DNA from: Oceanobacter mangrovi
GTDB lineage: Bacteria > Pseudomonadota > Gammaproteobacteria > Pseudomonadales > Oceanobacteraceae
Direction of reading: 5' to 3'
Assembly (NCBI RefSeq): GCF_019740315.1
Contig: NZ_JAHXZR010000001.1
Location: forward strand, 890,930 to 954,929
DNA length: 64,000 nt
Positions 48,054 through 56,562 of the stretch are shown here, one piece after another. The position numbers were made by a program, and so were the translations under genes. How positions within the stretch are numbered: the first letter of the stretch is position 1; each line of letters opens with the position of its first letter. The notes below the pieces were generated by a model. It searched no databases. It was not told the origin of the DNA and was given only the letters and a program-made list of their open reading frames with translations.

Positions 48054-49856
48054 TCACAGCTGTTCTGCCTTGCCCTTAAGGTAATGGAACAGGTTCTGGT
48101 TGTAGGTATCGCCGGGTTGCAAGCGAGTTTGCTTGGCTTTGACGGCCGGGTCTTCTGCAATGCCCTGATACGCAATCCAGGTGTTTAGCATCAGCCTGGT
48201 GGTTTCTGGCTGACGCTTGAAAAATGCATGGGGAGCAACTGGGCTAAACAGGCTTTGGTATTGATCAAACACCTGCTGGCGTAGCTCATCAAAAATATGG
48301 CTGATCAAGGTTTCAACGCTCTGCGAGGTCAGCTTGTCAGCCCCTTCAATTTTGCTTTTGAAATGCTGCATCAACAGACTGCTAATGGCATAGCCGCAGT
48401 GTTTGTACACCAGCTTTTCCGGGCTGCCCGTCGTTCGTTCGGCTTGCTCCAATAATCTCAGGATAACCCGATAAACCATCACTGCATTTATGGCTGCCAG
48501 CCCTGTCAGGTCAGCAGTGAAAATCGCCTGATAGGATGCGTGACTCTTGTCTGTAAACTGACCCGGCTCAGATTTCAATTTGGCAGCATAATCAATCTGG
48601 CCATGATAGCAGGCCTGCGCTCTTGCCAGTTCCTCGATGCCCATCACCGGGATGCCCGAGCTGGGTGGCCGCTGAGGCCGATAATGGTATTCCACGCCGT
48701 TGACCGCCATTTCCCGCCGCAAACGTTCCTGAACATCATCTAACGCTGCGAAGTTAGCCAGATCCACCGGATTTTGCAGGTTACGAGCGCAGGTTACCTG
48801 TTTATGGAAGTCGTCGGCACCGGTTTCGATCAGGGTGACGATCACGCGGGCCAGGCTCAAATCCGCATCCGGATGCTGCTGTTTGAACTGGGCGATGGTT
48901 GATACGGTTTGCGCACCATTGACGATGGATAACCCGGTTACGTCGATGTTTTTCGCACTTTTGTCATTTTGGGGTTTACCCCTGGGCGCCGCAATGGCCG
49001 CCACCATAGTGATGCCGTTATTCAGGCACACAAAGCCTGCAGGATCTTTCAGCAGAGTTTGCTTGATCGCCGCGTTGACACCTCTGCGGCCGCTGCCCAG
49101 AAAGTAACGAATATTCTTTTCGTACAAACCCAGGCCAAACCGGTTGTGTAAATCAGCCAGTTCATCAAGCGGCATCAGGCCAAAGATGACGTTACGAGGT
49201 TCATTCAGCTTCTGGTATTTACGGATGGTGATGCGGGTGTCCACACTTTCGGTTGCGTGTTCTTCCCGAAGTGCATTTTCGATTTCAGCGGGCCCAAACC
49301 GCAAAATCTCGTCAATGACTCGTTCGTCATCGTCTTGCAAGGCTTGCAGACCTCGCTCCAGTGATTGGTCTGCCGCACCGGTAATACCCGGGCCACTGTA
49401 GGCCACAATCAGCTGAATATGATCGCAAGTATCCAGTGCCGCTTCTATCTGAGGCTGGATAGTTTTTACGTTCTGATTAAAACGCTCAAACTGCTTGTTC
49501 AGTATTAATCCTACACCTACCAGAAATGCCAGTGCTTCTTCCTGTTTGAATTCTTTCTCTGCCTTTAACTTGGATTGCACCAGAAAGAGGGTTTTGCTCT
49601 CATCATCATGGTAGATAGCATCGATACCATGATCTTCGAAGTCATCAACAACGGCGGCGCAGGCCTGAGTCTCTGACAACTGAAACTGCTTGTGCAGAAC
49701 AAACGCGCTAAAGGCTCGGGATACCTGTTTGATTTCTCGCTTTCGCTGATCGCTTTCTCCTTGCCCTAGCAGAGGAGGTAGGTGTGCTACGAATCGGTCT
49801 TTCAATAGTTGCTCCAGTGGAGCAATAAACTGTGCGCTGAGTGATGCTTCGGGCAC
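48054..49856 (-). CDS. AIPR-family abortive phage infection protein
   Basis: The 600-aa protein is of the AIPR family (abortive infection protein). The core NNGITMVAAIAAPRG and the motif LSIVNGAQTVSTIAQF, followed by CARNLQNPVDLANFAALDD, define the family. Its N-terminal part contains a nuclease-like segment DHGIDAIYHDDESKTLFLVQSK (Asp79, Gln94-Ser-Lys96), reminiscent of a degenerate PD-(D/E)XK core. The start is GTG 49856 with AAGGAA upstream. A 197-nt gap separates it from the helicase gene, so it may have its own promoter. AIPR proteins block phage growth or kill infected cells; the trigger is unknown. Confidence 0.9.
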   Translation of the reverse strand: MPEASLSAQFIAPLEQLLKDRFVAHLPPLLGQGESDQRKREIKQVSRAFSAFVLHKQFQLSETQACAAVVDDFEDHGIDAIYHDDESKTLFLVQSKLKAEKEFKQEEALAFLVGVGLILNKQFERFNQNVKTIQPQIEAALDTCDHIQLIVAYSGPGITGAADQSLERGLQALQDDDERVIDEILRFGPAEIENALREEHATESVDTRITIRKYQKLNEPRNVIFGLMPLDELADLHNRFGLGLYEKNIRYFLGSGRRGVNAAIKQTLLKDPAGFVCLNNGITMVAAIAAPRGKPQNDKSAKNIDVTGLSIVNGAQTVSTIAQFKQQHPDADLSLARVIVTLIETGADDFHKQVTCARNLQNPVDLANFAALDDVQERLRREMAVNGVEYHYRPQRPPSSGIPVMGIEELARAQACYHGQIDYAAKLKSEPGQFTDKSHASYQAIFTADLTGLAAINAVMVYRVILRLLEQAERTTGSPEKLVYKHCGYAISSLLMQHFKSKIEGADKLTSQSVETLISHIFDELRQQVFDQYQSLFSPVAPHAFFKRQPETTRLMLNTWIAYQGIAEDPAVKAKQTRLQPGDTYNQNLFHYLKGKAEQL

Positions 49857-50053
49857 GACAACTTCCTTATTTTCGTTTTTACCTGGCCGCTCTGGGAGAG
49901 GTTTTCACTTATCCAGAAACGAGCAACCCCTCGCGGTGCGCTGCATTCAAGCCATCAGGCGGGACGAGAAGCGGGAGGGGCATTATTGCAATCAAGCGTA
50001 TCCAGAGAGGCTTTTATGTCAATGACTTTTGCTCTCATTGGATTGAGTTGCCT

Positions 50054-52939
50054 CTACACCAGCGTCCAGTGAATCGAGAACAGATCAGTGGTTTGAGTCT
50101 GTTTATTTAGTTTGCTTTCCAGTGACTCAATAAGCGTTTCACGGCGCTCGTCCACTTCATCCTGGCGATCAAACAGTTCCCGACGCGCCTTGTTGCGCTG
50201 CTTTTCCAGATCCCGCTGCTGCTTTTGCAAGGCCAGTTTTTCTTCCAGTGTGGCGGCGATTTTGGCGTCGCGACGGGTTTGCTTGATGGCTTTGTCGAGT
50301 TCCTTGATGTCGTATTCCAGCCCTTCCTTTAGGTCGTCAGCCCAATGATCAAGCTTGCTGACTTCCTGCTCGAAGAAGCTCAGATTGCGGTCGTTGATAT
50401 TGCGTTCAACGTCATGACGTTGTTGCTGGAGCTGGTTACTGATTTGTTGTTCCAGTGTGCCCGGTTCGTTAACGCCATAAGCAGGCAAATTTCTGGCTGC
50501 TAGCGCCATCAGCTTTTGGGCAACCTCGGCGGGCATAATCTCACCATCATCGGTGACCGCTGCAAAAATAAGGTGGTCTTCAGAGCGCTCCAGTGAGTCG
50601 ACCGAGAATTTTTGCAAGGTCAGTAAACCGGATCGCCCCATATACGGCTCCAGCGCACTGATCTTGCCATCGTGGTGGCTGTAGTCGAATTCCACGTAGC
50701 CCCAGGGGAGTTCCCGAGTCAGAGCTTGTTCAATCAGCTGCTGCCCCAGTGGATGGGTCAAACGGTAAATATGGGTGTTGGCTGGCTTTTCATCGTCTTG
50801 CAGCTTGGTGCCGCGCCGCACCAGCTGATACTGACCCGCAGGACTATCCGCCAGACTTTCAGCCAGAGAAAAGCTGTAGGTATCGTCATCGAACGCTGCC
50901 AGACCGTTGAGTTCATGATGAGTCATGGCCCAGAACCAGCGGCTGATTTTATCGAGACGCTGCTGAGCCTGATCCAGCTGAATTTTCATCAGGTCGTGAA
51001 TGTCTTCATCGAAGTTTTCCAGCAGCAGCTGGCGAGTCTCCAGCATTTTCTGGTTAATCTCGGCTTCCATGTCCTGACGTAGCTGGTTGAAAGCCGCTTC
51101 AATTTCAGGCGCTTCTCGGCAGGTTTCGTAGATGTTCTGGATGCGCTTTTCGAAATCAACACCGGATTCAATGCTGCCCAGCACTTCATCGGAGGCGCCA
51201 AAGACACCATCAAAGAGCTGGAATTTTTCCGTCAGCAGCTCCAGAACACGGCGATCGGCTTCGTTCTTTTCATTGAGGAAGTTGATCACTACTACGTCGA
51301 ACTTCTGGCCATAACGATGGCAGCGGCCAATACGCTGTTCGACTCGTTGCGGGTTCCAGGGCAGATCGTAGTTAATCAGCAAGGAGCAGAATTGCAGGTT
51401 AACCCCTTCGGCGGCTGCCTCCGTGGCGATCATAATGTCAGCGCCAAGGCCGTCATCACGTTTGAAGTAGTCAATCAGGGCTGTACGCCTATCGACCTGA
51501 GGGGAACCGGTAACTCGATCACTGCCGTGATTATCCTTCAGCCACTGCTGATAAACCTGGGTTGCCTCCAGTGAGTTGTTGGTGCCGCTGAAGGTGGCTA
51601 AGCGTCCGGCAAAGCCATGCTGCGAGAGAAATTCTTGCAGATACTCCTGAGTGCGGCGCGACTCGGTAAAAATGATGGCTTTTTCCTGTGCGCCCATCTG
51701 GGCCATACGCTCAAAGCCCTGAGTCAGCGCGGTCAGCAGGGCTTCCGCTTTTTGGTCAGTCTCAATCGCCGCAGCCAGCCGGATGTAGTGCTCAAGCTCT
51801 CCGATTTCGGCTTTTAACGCTTCCGGGTCTATGTCGTCATCTTGAGCACTGGATGTGTCTTCAAACGACTCTTCTTGGGAATCCTGTTCGAAGTCATCGC
51901 TTTCCAGCAGCTTGTCAGCAATGGACTGATCAGGAATCACACCGGCATAAAGGTCTTCCAGTCGGTCTTTGATTGTCGAGAGAGTAAACAGCACCGCACG
52001 AGAGCTGGACGCGGCCAGCTTGCGCAGGATCAGACCAGTCAGATGACGCTGATTCCTTGGCAAGGCATAGCTATCGTCTTTTTCCAGCAGCGCCGTAATG
52101 CACTCATACAGCTGCTGTTCCTGAGCAGATGGAGTAAATGGAACCGTGATGGTTTGGCGCTGGGTGTAACGCACGTATTCCAGTACATCTTTGCGCAGCG
52201 TTCTTTGTACAAAACCTGCCAGGCGGTTTTTCAGCTCGTTGTAGGCAGAGCCATTAACGAACTGATCCCGAAAGCTTCGTTCGTCACCAAACAACTGCTC
52301 ATCAATGATGGTGGATAAGCCATATAGCTCCATCAGTGAGTTTTGTAAGGGGGTAGCGGTAAGCAGAAGCTTCTTTCTGTTGCCCAATGCCATCCGCAAT
52401 GCCTGCCCCATACGGTTACTTGGCCTGTGGGCATTACGGAGTTTGTGGGCTTCGTCGATAACGACCAGATCCCAGGGCGAGAGCATTAATTCTTCTGCAA
52501 TCCGAACGGCGTAGTGATAGGACATCACCAGAATGCTGTTGCTACTTAGAGGGTCAATTTCACCGGCTGATTGTCGGGAGCGCCAGGTCTTTGCATCCAG
52601 AACGGTCGCGGGGAGGTTGAACTTGTCGGATAGCTCTTGCGCCCACTGCTTCCGCAGAGCTGCCGGGCAAATGATTAACAAGCAACGCTTTCTTTCAGCC
52701 CAGTATTGGGAGAGTACCAGACCAGCCTCAATCGTCTTGCCGAGACCCACTTCGTCCGCGAGTACTACGCCTTTGTTCAAAGGATTTTGCAGAGCAAACA
52801 GAGCTGCCTGAATCTGGTGAGGGTTCAGATCCACACTGGCATCAAAAAGTGACTGTGATAAACGATCCACGCCGGACTCAGCGCTGCGAATGGTCAGCTC
52901 CTGAGCGAAGTAGTGGGACTGATAGTCGGTAATCTGCAT
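50054..52939 (-). CDS. SNF2-type superfamily 2 helicase with C-terminal coiled coil
   Basis: The 961-aa SF2 ATPase is of the SNF2/RapA-like group. Walker A GLGKT lies at residues 65-69 (LADEVGLGKTIEAG), DEAH in DLVVIDEAHKLRNAHR, motif III LLTATPLQNS, and the helicase C-terminal domain has LINYDLPWNPQRVEQRIGRCHRYGQ. After residue about 800 there is a long charged coiled coil (EKLALQKQQRDLEKQRNKARR). SNF2 proteins of this kind recur in phage-defence loci, where they translocate on DNA. It is the first gene of the leftward operon and diverges from the XRE/excisionase region after a short gap. Confidence 0.9.
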   Translation of the reverse strand: MQITDYQSHYFAQELTIRSAESGVDRLSQSLFDASVDLNPHQIQAALFALQNPLNKGVVLADEVGLGKTIEAGLVLSQYWAERKRCLLIICPAALRKQWAQELSDKFNLPATVLDAKTWRSRQSAGEIDPLSSNSILVMSYHYAVRIAEELMLSPWDLVVIDEAHKLRNAHRPSNRMGQALRMALGNRKKLLLTATPLQNSLMELYGLSTIIDEQLFGDERSFRDQFVNGSAYNELKNRLAGFVQRTLRKDVLEYVRYTQRQTITVPFTPSAQEQQLYECITALLEKDDSYALPRNQRHLTGLILRKLAASSSRAVLFTLSTIKDRLEDLYAGVIPDQSIADKLLESDDFEQDSQEESFEDTSSAQDDDIDPEALKAEIGELEHYIRLAAAIETDQKAEALLTALTQGFERMAQMGAQEKAIIFTESRRTQEYLQEFLSQHGFAGRLATFSGTNNSLEATQVYQQWLKDNHGSDRVTGSPQVDRRTALIDYFKRDDGLGADIMIATEAAAEGVNLQFCSLLINYDLPWNPQRVEQRIGRCHRYGQKFDVVVINFLNEKNEADRRVLELLTEKFQLFDGVFGASDEVLGSIESGVDFEKRIQNIYETCREAPEIEAAFNQLRQDMEAEINQKMLETRQLLLENFDEDIHDLMKIQLDQAQQRLDKISRWFWAMTHHELNGLAAFDDDTYSFSLAESLADSPAGQYQLVRRGTKLQDDEKPANTHIYRLTHPLGQQLIEQALTRELPWGYVEFDYSHHDGKISALEPYMGRSGLLTLQKFSVDSLERSEDHLIFAAVTDDGEIMPAEVAQKLMALAARNLPAYGVNEPGTLEQQISNQLQQQRHDVERNINDRNLSFFEQEVSKLDHWADDLKEGLEYDIKELDKAIKQTRRDAKIAATLEEKLALQKQQRDLEKQRNKARRELFDRQDEVDERRETLIESLESKLNKQTQTTDLFSIHWTLV

Positions 52940-52981
52940 TCTTAAAACCCTGAATCCATACGTATTAACACTGCGGCGACA

Positions 52982-53185
52982 TCAGTCGGAGACTTTCTCC
53001 AGCAAATCCCCAACCTCACATTCAAACAACTCACACAGCTTATCAATGGCATCCAAGTCGATGCGTTGGGCTGTTTCCTTGTACAGCAGGGTAACCGTAT
53101 TACGGTTAAGTCCTGTTTCACGAGCTACATCGACAATCTTCAGTTTGCGCTCACCCATCAAGCGCGCCAGGTGACAACGAATCAC
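52982..53185 (-). CDS. Small XRE/Cro-type repressor
   Basis: The 67-aa protein has a lambda-repressor-like HTH: KLKIVDVARETGLNRNTVTLLY (residues near 14-35), then IDLDAIDKLCELFECEVGDLLEKV, which is the canonical C-terminal helix region of Cro/C1 HTH proteins. The start is placed at GTG 53185 because GGGAG stands 8 nt upstream and homologues begin at this point; an ATG at 53227 has no such site. It diverges from the excisionase-like gene across repeats at 53208-53299, and so may control the island's integration genes or the helicase operon downstream. Confidence 0.82.
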   Translation of the reverse strand: MIRCHLARLMGERKLKIVDVARETGLNRNTVTLLYKETAQRIDLDAIDKLCELFECEVGDLLEKVSD

Positions 53186-53207
53186 TTGAACCACTCCCAA
53201 ACGACAA

Positions 53208-53299
53208 AATGTCATCCTGAATGGCAAAAAGCTATTGCAAGATTCATTTTGTGAGTTAATATGTTATCCAGAATGACATTTCGCACTTCTGAATGGCGT
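53208..53299. promoter_or_regulatory. Operator-like repeats between repressor and excisionase genes
   Basis: AAATGTCAT (53208-53216) and its inverse ATGACATTT (53274-53282) flank the divergent promoters. The string TCCTGAATGGC at 53216-53226 recurs nearly unchanged as TTCTGAATGGC near 53289-53299. Such a pair of sites is typical for a Cro/C1-like protein controlling both directions. Confidence 0.6.
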
Positions 53300-53337
53300 T
53301 AGGTCATCTAGCATATCAACTACTGAGGATACTGACG

Positions 53338-53550
53338 ATGTCTACCTATCTCACCACCGAAGAACTGTCCGCTCGTATCAAGTACGACGCCCGCACTATC
53401 CGCAACCAGTTGAAAGACTCTGTGTTGCTGGAAGGTATCCACTACGTACGCCCATTTGGCGGCCGCAAGATCTTGTACATCTGGGAGCGCATTGAGCAGG
53501 ACATGTTCAAGGCACCGGCTATCGACACTCTGGTTATGGGCTTGCAGTAA
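53338..53550 (+). CDS. Small excisionase/AlpA-like DNA-binding protein
   Basis: The 70-aa protein starts at ATG 53338 with TGAGGA upstream. LTTEELSARIKYDARTIRNQLK is a MerR/Xis-type winged helix, and the short basic tail GGRKILYIWERIEQ fits excisionase and AlpA-like regulators that bend DNA for an integrase. It lies 12 nt upstream of the integrase gene in the same direction. Excisionase activity is inferred from size and position. Confidence 0.7.
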   Translation: MSTYLTTEELSARIKYDARTIRNQLKDSVLLEGIHYVRPFGGRKILYIWERIEQDMFKAPAIDTLVMGLQ

Positions 53551-53562
53551 GGAGACGCTGAC

Positions 53563-54798
53563 ATGGCAACTGTAAATAGCCGTGGCGGTAAGCTCTTCCT
53601 GGATTTTCGTTACATGGGAGAGCGCTGCCGCGAATACACCAAGCTGGATGATTCGCCAGCCAACCGCAAACGGGCCAAGAAGATTCTGGAGCGGATTGAA
53701 GCTGAAATCGTATTGGGGACGTTTGATTACTCGGCTTATTTCCCCAAAAGCAAACGCGCTGAAGTCTTTGCCGAACGGGCCAAGGCAGGGGAGCAGGCCA
53801 AGAAGCGGCTGGGGATTTCGGATGATACAACCGAGCACCCGACCTTCGCCGAGTTTGCCGATATCTGGCTGGCTGAAAAGAAAGTCGAATGGCGTGACAG
53901 TCATCTGATGACGGTGATTTCCAACCTCAACAGCTACGTGCTGCCCGAGTTTGGAGATAAAAGAGTCAACGACATCACCAAAGCCGACATCCTGAATTTT
54001 CGCTCCACTCTCGCCAAAGAACCAAAGCGAAAAGGCAGTCCACTGAAAGCTTCGACCATCAACAAGGTAATGACACCGTTGCGAATGATTGTGAGCGAGG
54101 CCGCTGACCGTTATGAGTTTACGTCGCCATGGAAGGGAATCAAATCCCTCAAGGTTCAGAAAGTCGATGTCGAGCCCTTTACACTGGAAGACGTACAGAA
54201 AATCCTCGCCAATGTGCGGCCAGATTTTAAATCCTACTACACCGTGCGTTTCTTCACCGGGATGCGCACGGGTGAAGTAGACGGCCTGCAATGGAAGTAC
54301 GTCGACTTCGAACGGCGTCAGATCCTGATTCGTGAAACCGTTGTGAACGACCAGCTGACTTACACCAAGACGGATGGCTCACAACGTGAAATCCAGATGT
54401 CGCAGCCGGTGTATGACGCCCTGAAAGAACAGCAACAAGTCACAGGGCGCATGCAGTTTGTGTTCTGCACCCGGACAGGCACGCCACTGAGCCACAACAA
54501 CGTGACCAAACGGGTGTGGTACCCATTGTTGCGTTATTTGGGCATGAAACAACAGCGTCCCTATCAGACACGCCATACGGCTGCGACCTTGTGGCTGGCA
54601 GCGGGCGAAGCACCGGAATGGATTGCCCGCCAGATGGGGCATACCACGACGGAAATGCTGTTCCGGGTGTACTCCCGCTATGTCCCGAACCTGACTCGTC
54701 AGGATGGCTCGGCATTCGATCGGCTGTTAGTCCAGCAAGGAATTCAGACCAGCGGACTCATCACTGAAAAAGCAGAGGAGGACGCCGATGAAGCATGA
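53563..54798 (+). CDS. Tyrosine-family site-specific integrase
   Basis: The 411-aa recombinase has an Arm-type N-terminal domain (residues 1-90, beginning with an SRGGKLFLDFRYMGERCREY strand pattern), a SAM-like core-binding domain (about 95-190) and the catalytic domain. Catalytic residues are visible: Arg235 in FTGMRTGEVDG, Arg337 in YQTRHTAAT, His360 in RQMGHTTTE and the nucleophile Tyr370 in FRVYSRYVP. The first His of the usual HxxR box is Tyr334 here. It probably moved the 41.5-55 kb island, although its gene lies at the end far from tRNA-Arg. Confidence 0.93.
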   Translation: MATVNSRGGKLFLDFRYMGERCREYTKLDDSPANRKRAKKILERIEAEIVLGTFDYSAYFPKSKRAEVFAERAKAGEQAKKRLGISDDTTEHPTFAEFADIWLAEKKVEWRDSHLMTVISNLNSYVLPEFGDKRVNDITKADILNFRSTLAKEPKRKGSPLKASTINKVMTPLRMIVSEAADRYEFTSPWKGIKSLKVQKVDVEPFTLEDVQKILANVRPDFKSYYTVRFFTGMRTGEVDGLQWKYVDFERRQILIRETVVNDQLTYTKTDGSQREIQMSQPVYDALKEQQQVTGRMQFVFCTRTGTPLSHNNVTKRVWYPLLRYLGMKQQRPYQTRHTAATLWLAAGEAPEWIARQMGHTTTEMLFRVYSRYVPNLTRQDGSAFDRLLVQQGIQTSGLITEKAEEDADEA

Positions 54799-55048
54799 GC
54801 GATTTCATCAGGTCTGGGTCTGTGAACGAGCCTACAGCGTCGCCGAATGGCTGATTTTGCTGTGCCAGATCCAACCGGGCCATGGACTGGCACCGTATCT
54901 GGGAGTGATGCCTTACCTGGACAATCACAGCGCGGTGCGCCTGTGGGTACAGCAGAAGTACAAACAGCGACCACCAGAGTTCCAGACCTTGGGAGATGTG
55001 CGCAAAGCCTTTGTCAGGCTGCTGCCCGAAGGCAAAGGCGATTGGTGA
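54788..55048 (+). CDS. Small unknown protein translationally coupled to the integrase
   Basis: The 86-aa protein starts inside the last codons of the integrase gene (11-nt overlap) with GGAGG just upstream, which supports real translation. The sequence is Trp/Tyr-rich (VWVCERAYSVAEWLILLCQ), with a possible amphipathic helix and no family I can name. A terminator follows directly. The layout (integrase plus short downstream gene) recurs in islands, where the short product may modulate recombination. Confidence 0.6.
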   Translation: MKHERFHQVWVCERAYSVAEWLILLCQIQPGHGLAPYLGVMPYLDNHSAVRLWVQQKYKQRPPEFQTLGDVRKAFVRLLPEGKGDW

Positions 55049-55076
55049 AGAAGGGCCGGAAGGCCCTTCTGTTTTA
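55049..55076 (+). terminator. Terminator after the integrase operon
   Basis: AGAAGGGCC pairs perfectly with GGCCCTTCT around a GGAA tetraloop, followed by GTTTTA. It starts at the stop codon of the small coupled gene. Confidence 0.85.
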
Positions 55077-55156
55077 GCAGTAGAGCACGCATGAAAAATG
55101 AAGGTCCATGAATAGAAAAATGCTTATGCCAACGTCAGAGATTCCTCGACCACTAC

Positions 55157-55224
55157 CATGAAGGGATTAGCCCTCTCGCGGCTGAAAAACTTAAAACTAT
55201 CTCCGGAATCAGTTGACCACTACA
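55157..55224 (+). mobile_element. 3' remnant of an IS3-family element (rightward)
   Basis: The + strand reads EGISPLAAEKLKTISGIS then stop (55214-55216), clearly related to the C-terminus of the IS3-type transposase fragment at 57280-57510 ([18 protein letters not shown]). The terminal 40 bp (55185-55224) are the inverted counterpart of the IS ends at 57272 and 63501, with about five differences. Everything upstream of about 55157 in the transposase is gone. Confidence 0.8.
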
Positions 55225-55267
55225 CTCGGTGCAGGTCAATGACATCGATTGTCATGAGAAAGAGTGC

Positions 55268-55285
55268 GATTATTGAACCACTACA
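55268..55285 (-). repeat. Isolated IS3-type terminal repeat
   Basis: An 18-bp sequence identical in reverse complement to the left end of the IS at 63874 (TGTAGTGGTTCAATAATC) lies alone, 43 bp from the IS remnant to its left and just beside the NTF2-like gene. A scar from an earlier insertion or deletion is the simplest reading. Confidence 0.65.
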
Positions 55286-55296
55286 GTAGAACCAAT

Positions 55297-55713
55297 TTAG
55301 TTTGTCGCACTTGCTAGCTTTCTGTCACCTTCATTGCCTTCAATAACACGACTGACCTCATCCAACGCAACAATTTTGTTTCCACGAATGCGCATGAAAA
55401 CGTAAACCTCCAGTTTTGATACCTTTCCATCCAGATGGCTGACTGTAGCGATATGGCGTTCAGCGAGGCGATCTGCACATATGCAGACATCAATAACCTC
55501 AAAATCCACTTTCCTGGTATGTTCCCGGACGTGTGACAAGTGAGCAGTGAATGCTGCAAAGTCGAGAATGTTGCCATCACTGCACTGTATATAGTCAGGG
55601 CTGAACAGTTTTTCTGGCGGAATGAGCCCGGCAAAGAGGCCGTTGAGAATGTTGGCCAGAATAGTACATTGCTCTTCTTCGTTGGTTGCGGATGTAAGAT
55701 TTTCAATATTCAT
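55297..55713 (-). CDS. NTF2/SnoaL-like domain protein
   Basis: The 138-aa protein has the cone-like NTF2 fold pattern: an N-terminal helix (EEQCTILANILNGLFAG), then LFSPDYIQCSDGNILDFAAFTAHLSHVREHTRKVDF, and a beta-rich end (HLDGKVSKLEVYVFMRIRGNKIVALDEVSRVI). SnoaL-like proteins include isomerases, cyclases and ligand-binding stress proteins; catalytic residues cannot be assigned. It diverges from an AraC gene across 99 bp, so that regulator is a likely controller. It is surrounded by IS scars. Confidence 0.75.
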   Translation of the reverse strand: MNIENLTSATNEEEQCTILANILNGLFAGLIPPEKLFSPDYIQCSDGNILDFAAFTAHLSHVREHTRKVDFEVIDVCICADRLAERHIATVSHLDGKVSKLEVYVFMRIRGNKIVALDEVSRVIEGNEGDRKLASATN

Positions 55714-55812
55714 GTCTCTGCTCCTGTTTAATGATTGCTGGAACAGAGTGCCTTGTCAGGGCATTGCAAGGGATATAGATTGAGCCAATAAATAACGATT
55801 TTCGGCCATTGT

Positions 55813-56562
55813 ATGACAACTATCTCCGATATACATATATCCGGACTACAGCATCCTGCGGGGTACGTCAGCAGCTGGCACTGCCATGCCGCCAGTCAGC
55901 TTACTCTGATTGATCAGGGCGTTTTGCTGATTGAAACGATCGCTGGGCGCTGGTTGATTCCGAGAGGTCGGTTAGGCTGGATTCCTGCACAGACCAAACA
56001 TACTGCCTTCTCACATACTGATATTATGGGGCATTCTTTGTATCTGCCTGCTGAGCTGTGCAGGGACTTGCCCATTACCCCCTGCGTACTCGATATAAGT
56101 AATTTTGGCTCAGGTGTACTTCGGCAGCTATTTGCCCGGAGCAGTGATAACGCGATTGAATCCGCACTATTAACTCTGCTGATGCATGAACTGAGTACCG
56201 CTACTATAGAGCCATGGCAACTGCCTATTCCCAAGGATCGCCGCCTGCAGAAACTGACAACGCTCACTCTCAAAGATGTTGGCAGTAACCAGTCGATTGC
56301 GTATTTAGCCAAAGTAATAGGGATGAGTACGCGATCTGTTTCACGCCGGTTTTCAGAGGAAACCGGAATGTCATATGTTCAGTGGCGACAACTCGCCCGC
56401 TTAATGCAAGCTATGGAATGGCTACAAATGGGAAAGCCGGTAGAGTGGGTCGCACAATGTTGTGGCTACAGTAATACGAGTGCATTTATTACTGTCTTTA
56501 AACAACATATGAGAATGACTCCGGGCAAATGGGTAAGAGGTGCGCGTAAAATAGCCGACTGA
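55813..56562 (+). CDS. AraC-family regulator with N-terminal cupin
   Basis: The 249-aa regulator has an N-terminal cupin-like sensing domain: SSWHCHAASQLTLIDQGVLLIET (His-rich metal- or ligand-site pattern), then RGRLGWIPAQTKHTA. The C-terminal AraC HTH pair reads IAYLAKVIGMSTRSVSRRFSEE, then PVEWVAQCCGYSNTSAFITVFKQHMRMTPGKW. This shape is common in short AraC regulators of efflux or detoxification genes. It is divergent from the NTF2-like gene, its probable target. Confidence 0.85.
   Translation: MTTISDIHISGLQHPAGYVSSWHCHAASQLTLIDQGVLLIETIAGRWLIPRGRLGWIPAQTKHTAFSHTDIMGHSLYLPAELCRDLPITPCVLDISNFGSGVLRQLFARSSDNAIESALLTLLMHELSTATIEPWQLPIPKDRRLQKLTTLTLKDVGSNQSIAYLAKVIGMSTRSVSRRFSEETGMSYVQWRQLARLMQAMEWLQMGKPVEWVAQCCGYSNTSAFITVFKQHMRMTPGKWVRGARKIAD

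Noticed and set aside
41668..52939. Naming the defence operon as BREX or DISARM
   Set aside because: There is no PglZ, BrxC, BrxL, DrmA/DrmB (DUF1998) or PLD protein. The helicase and methylase are the only generic overlaps.
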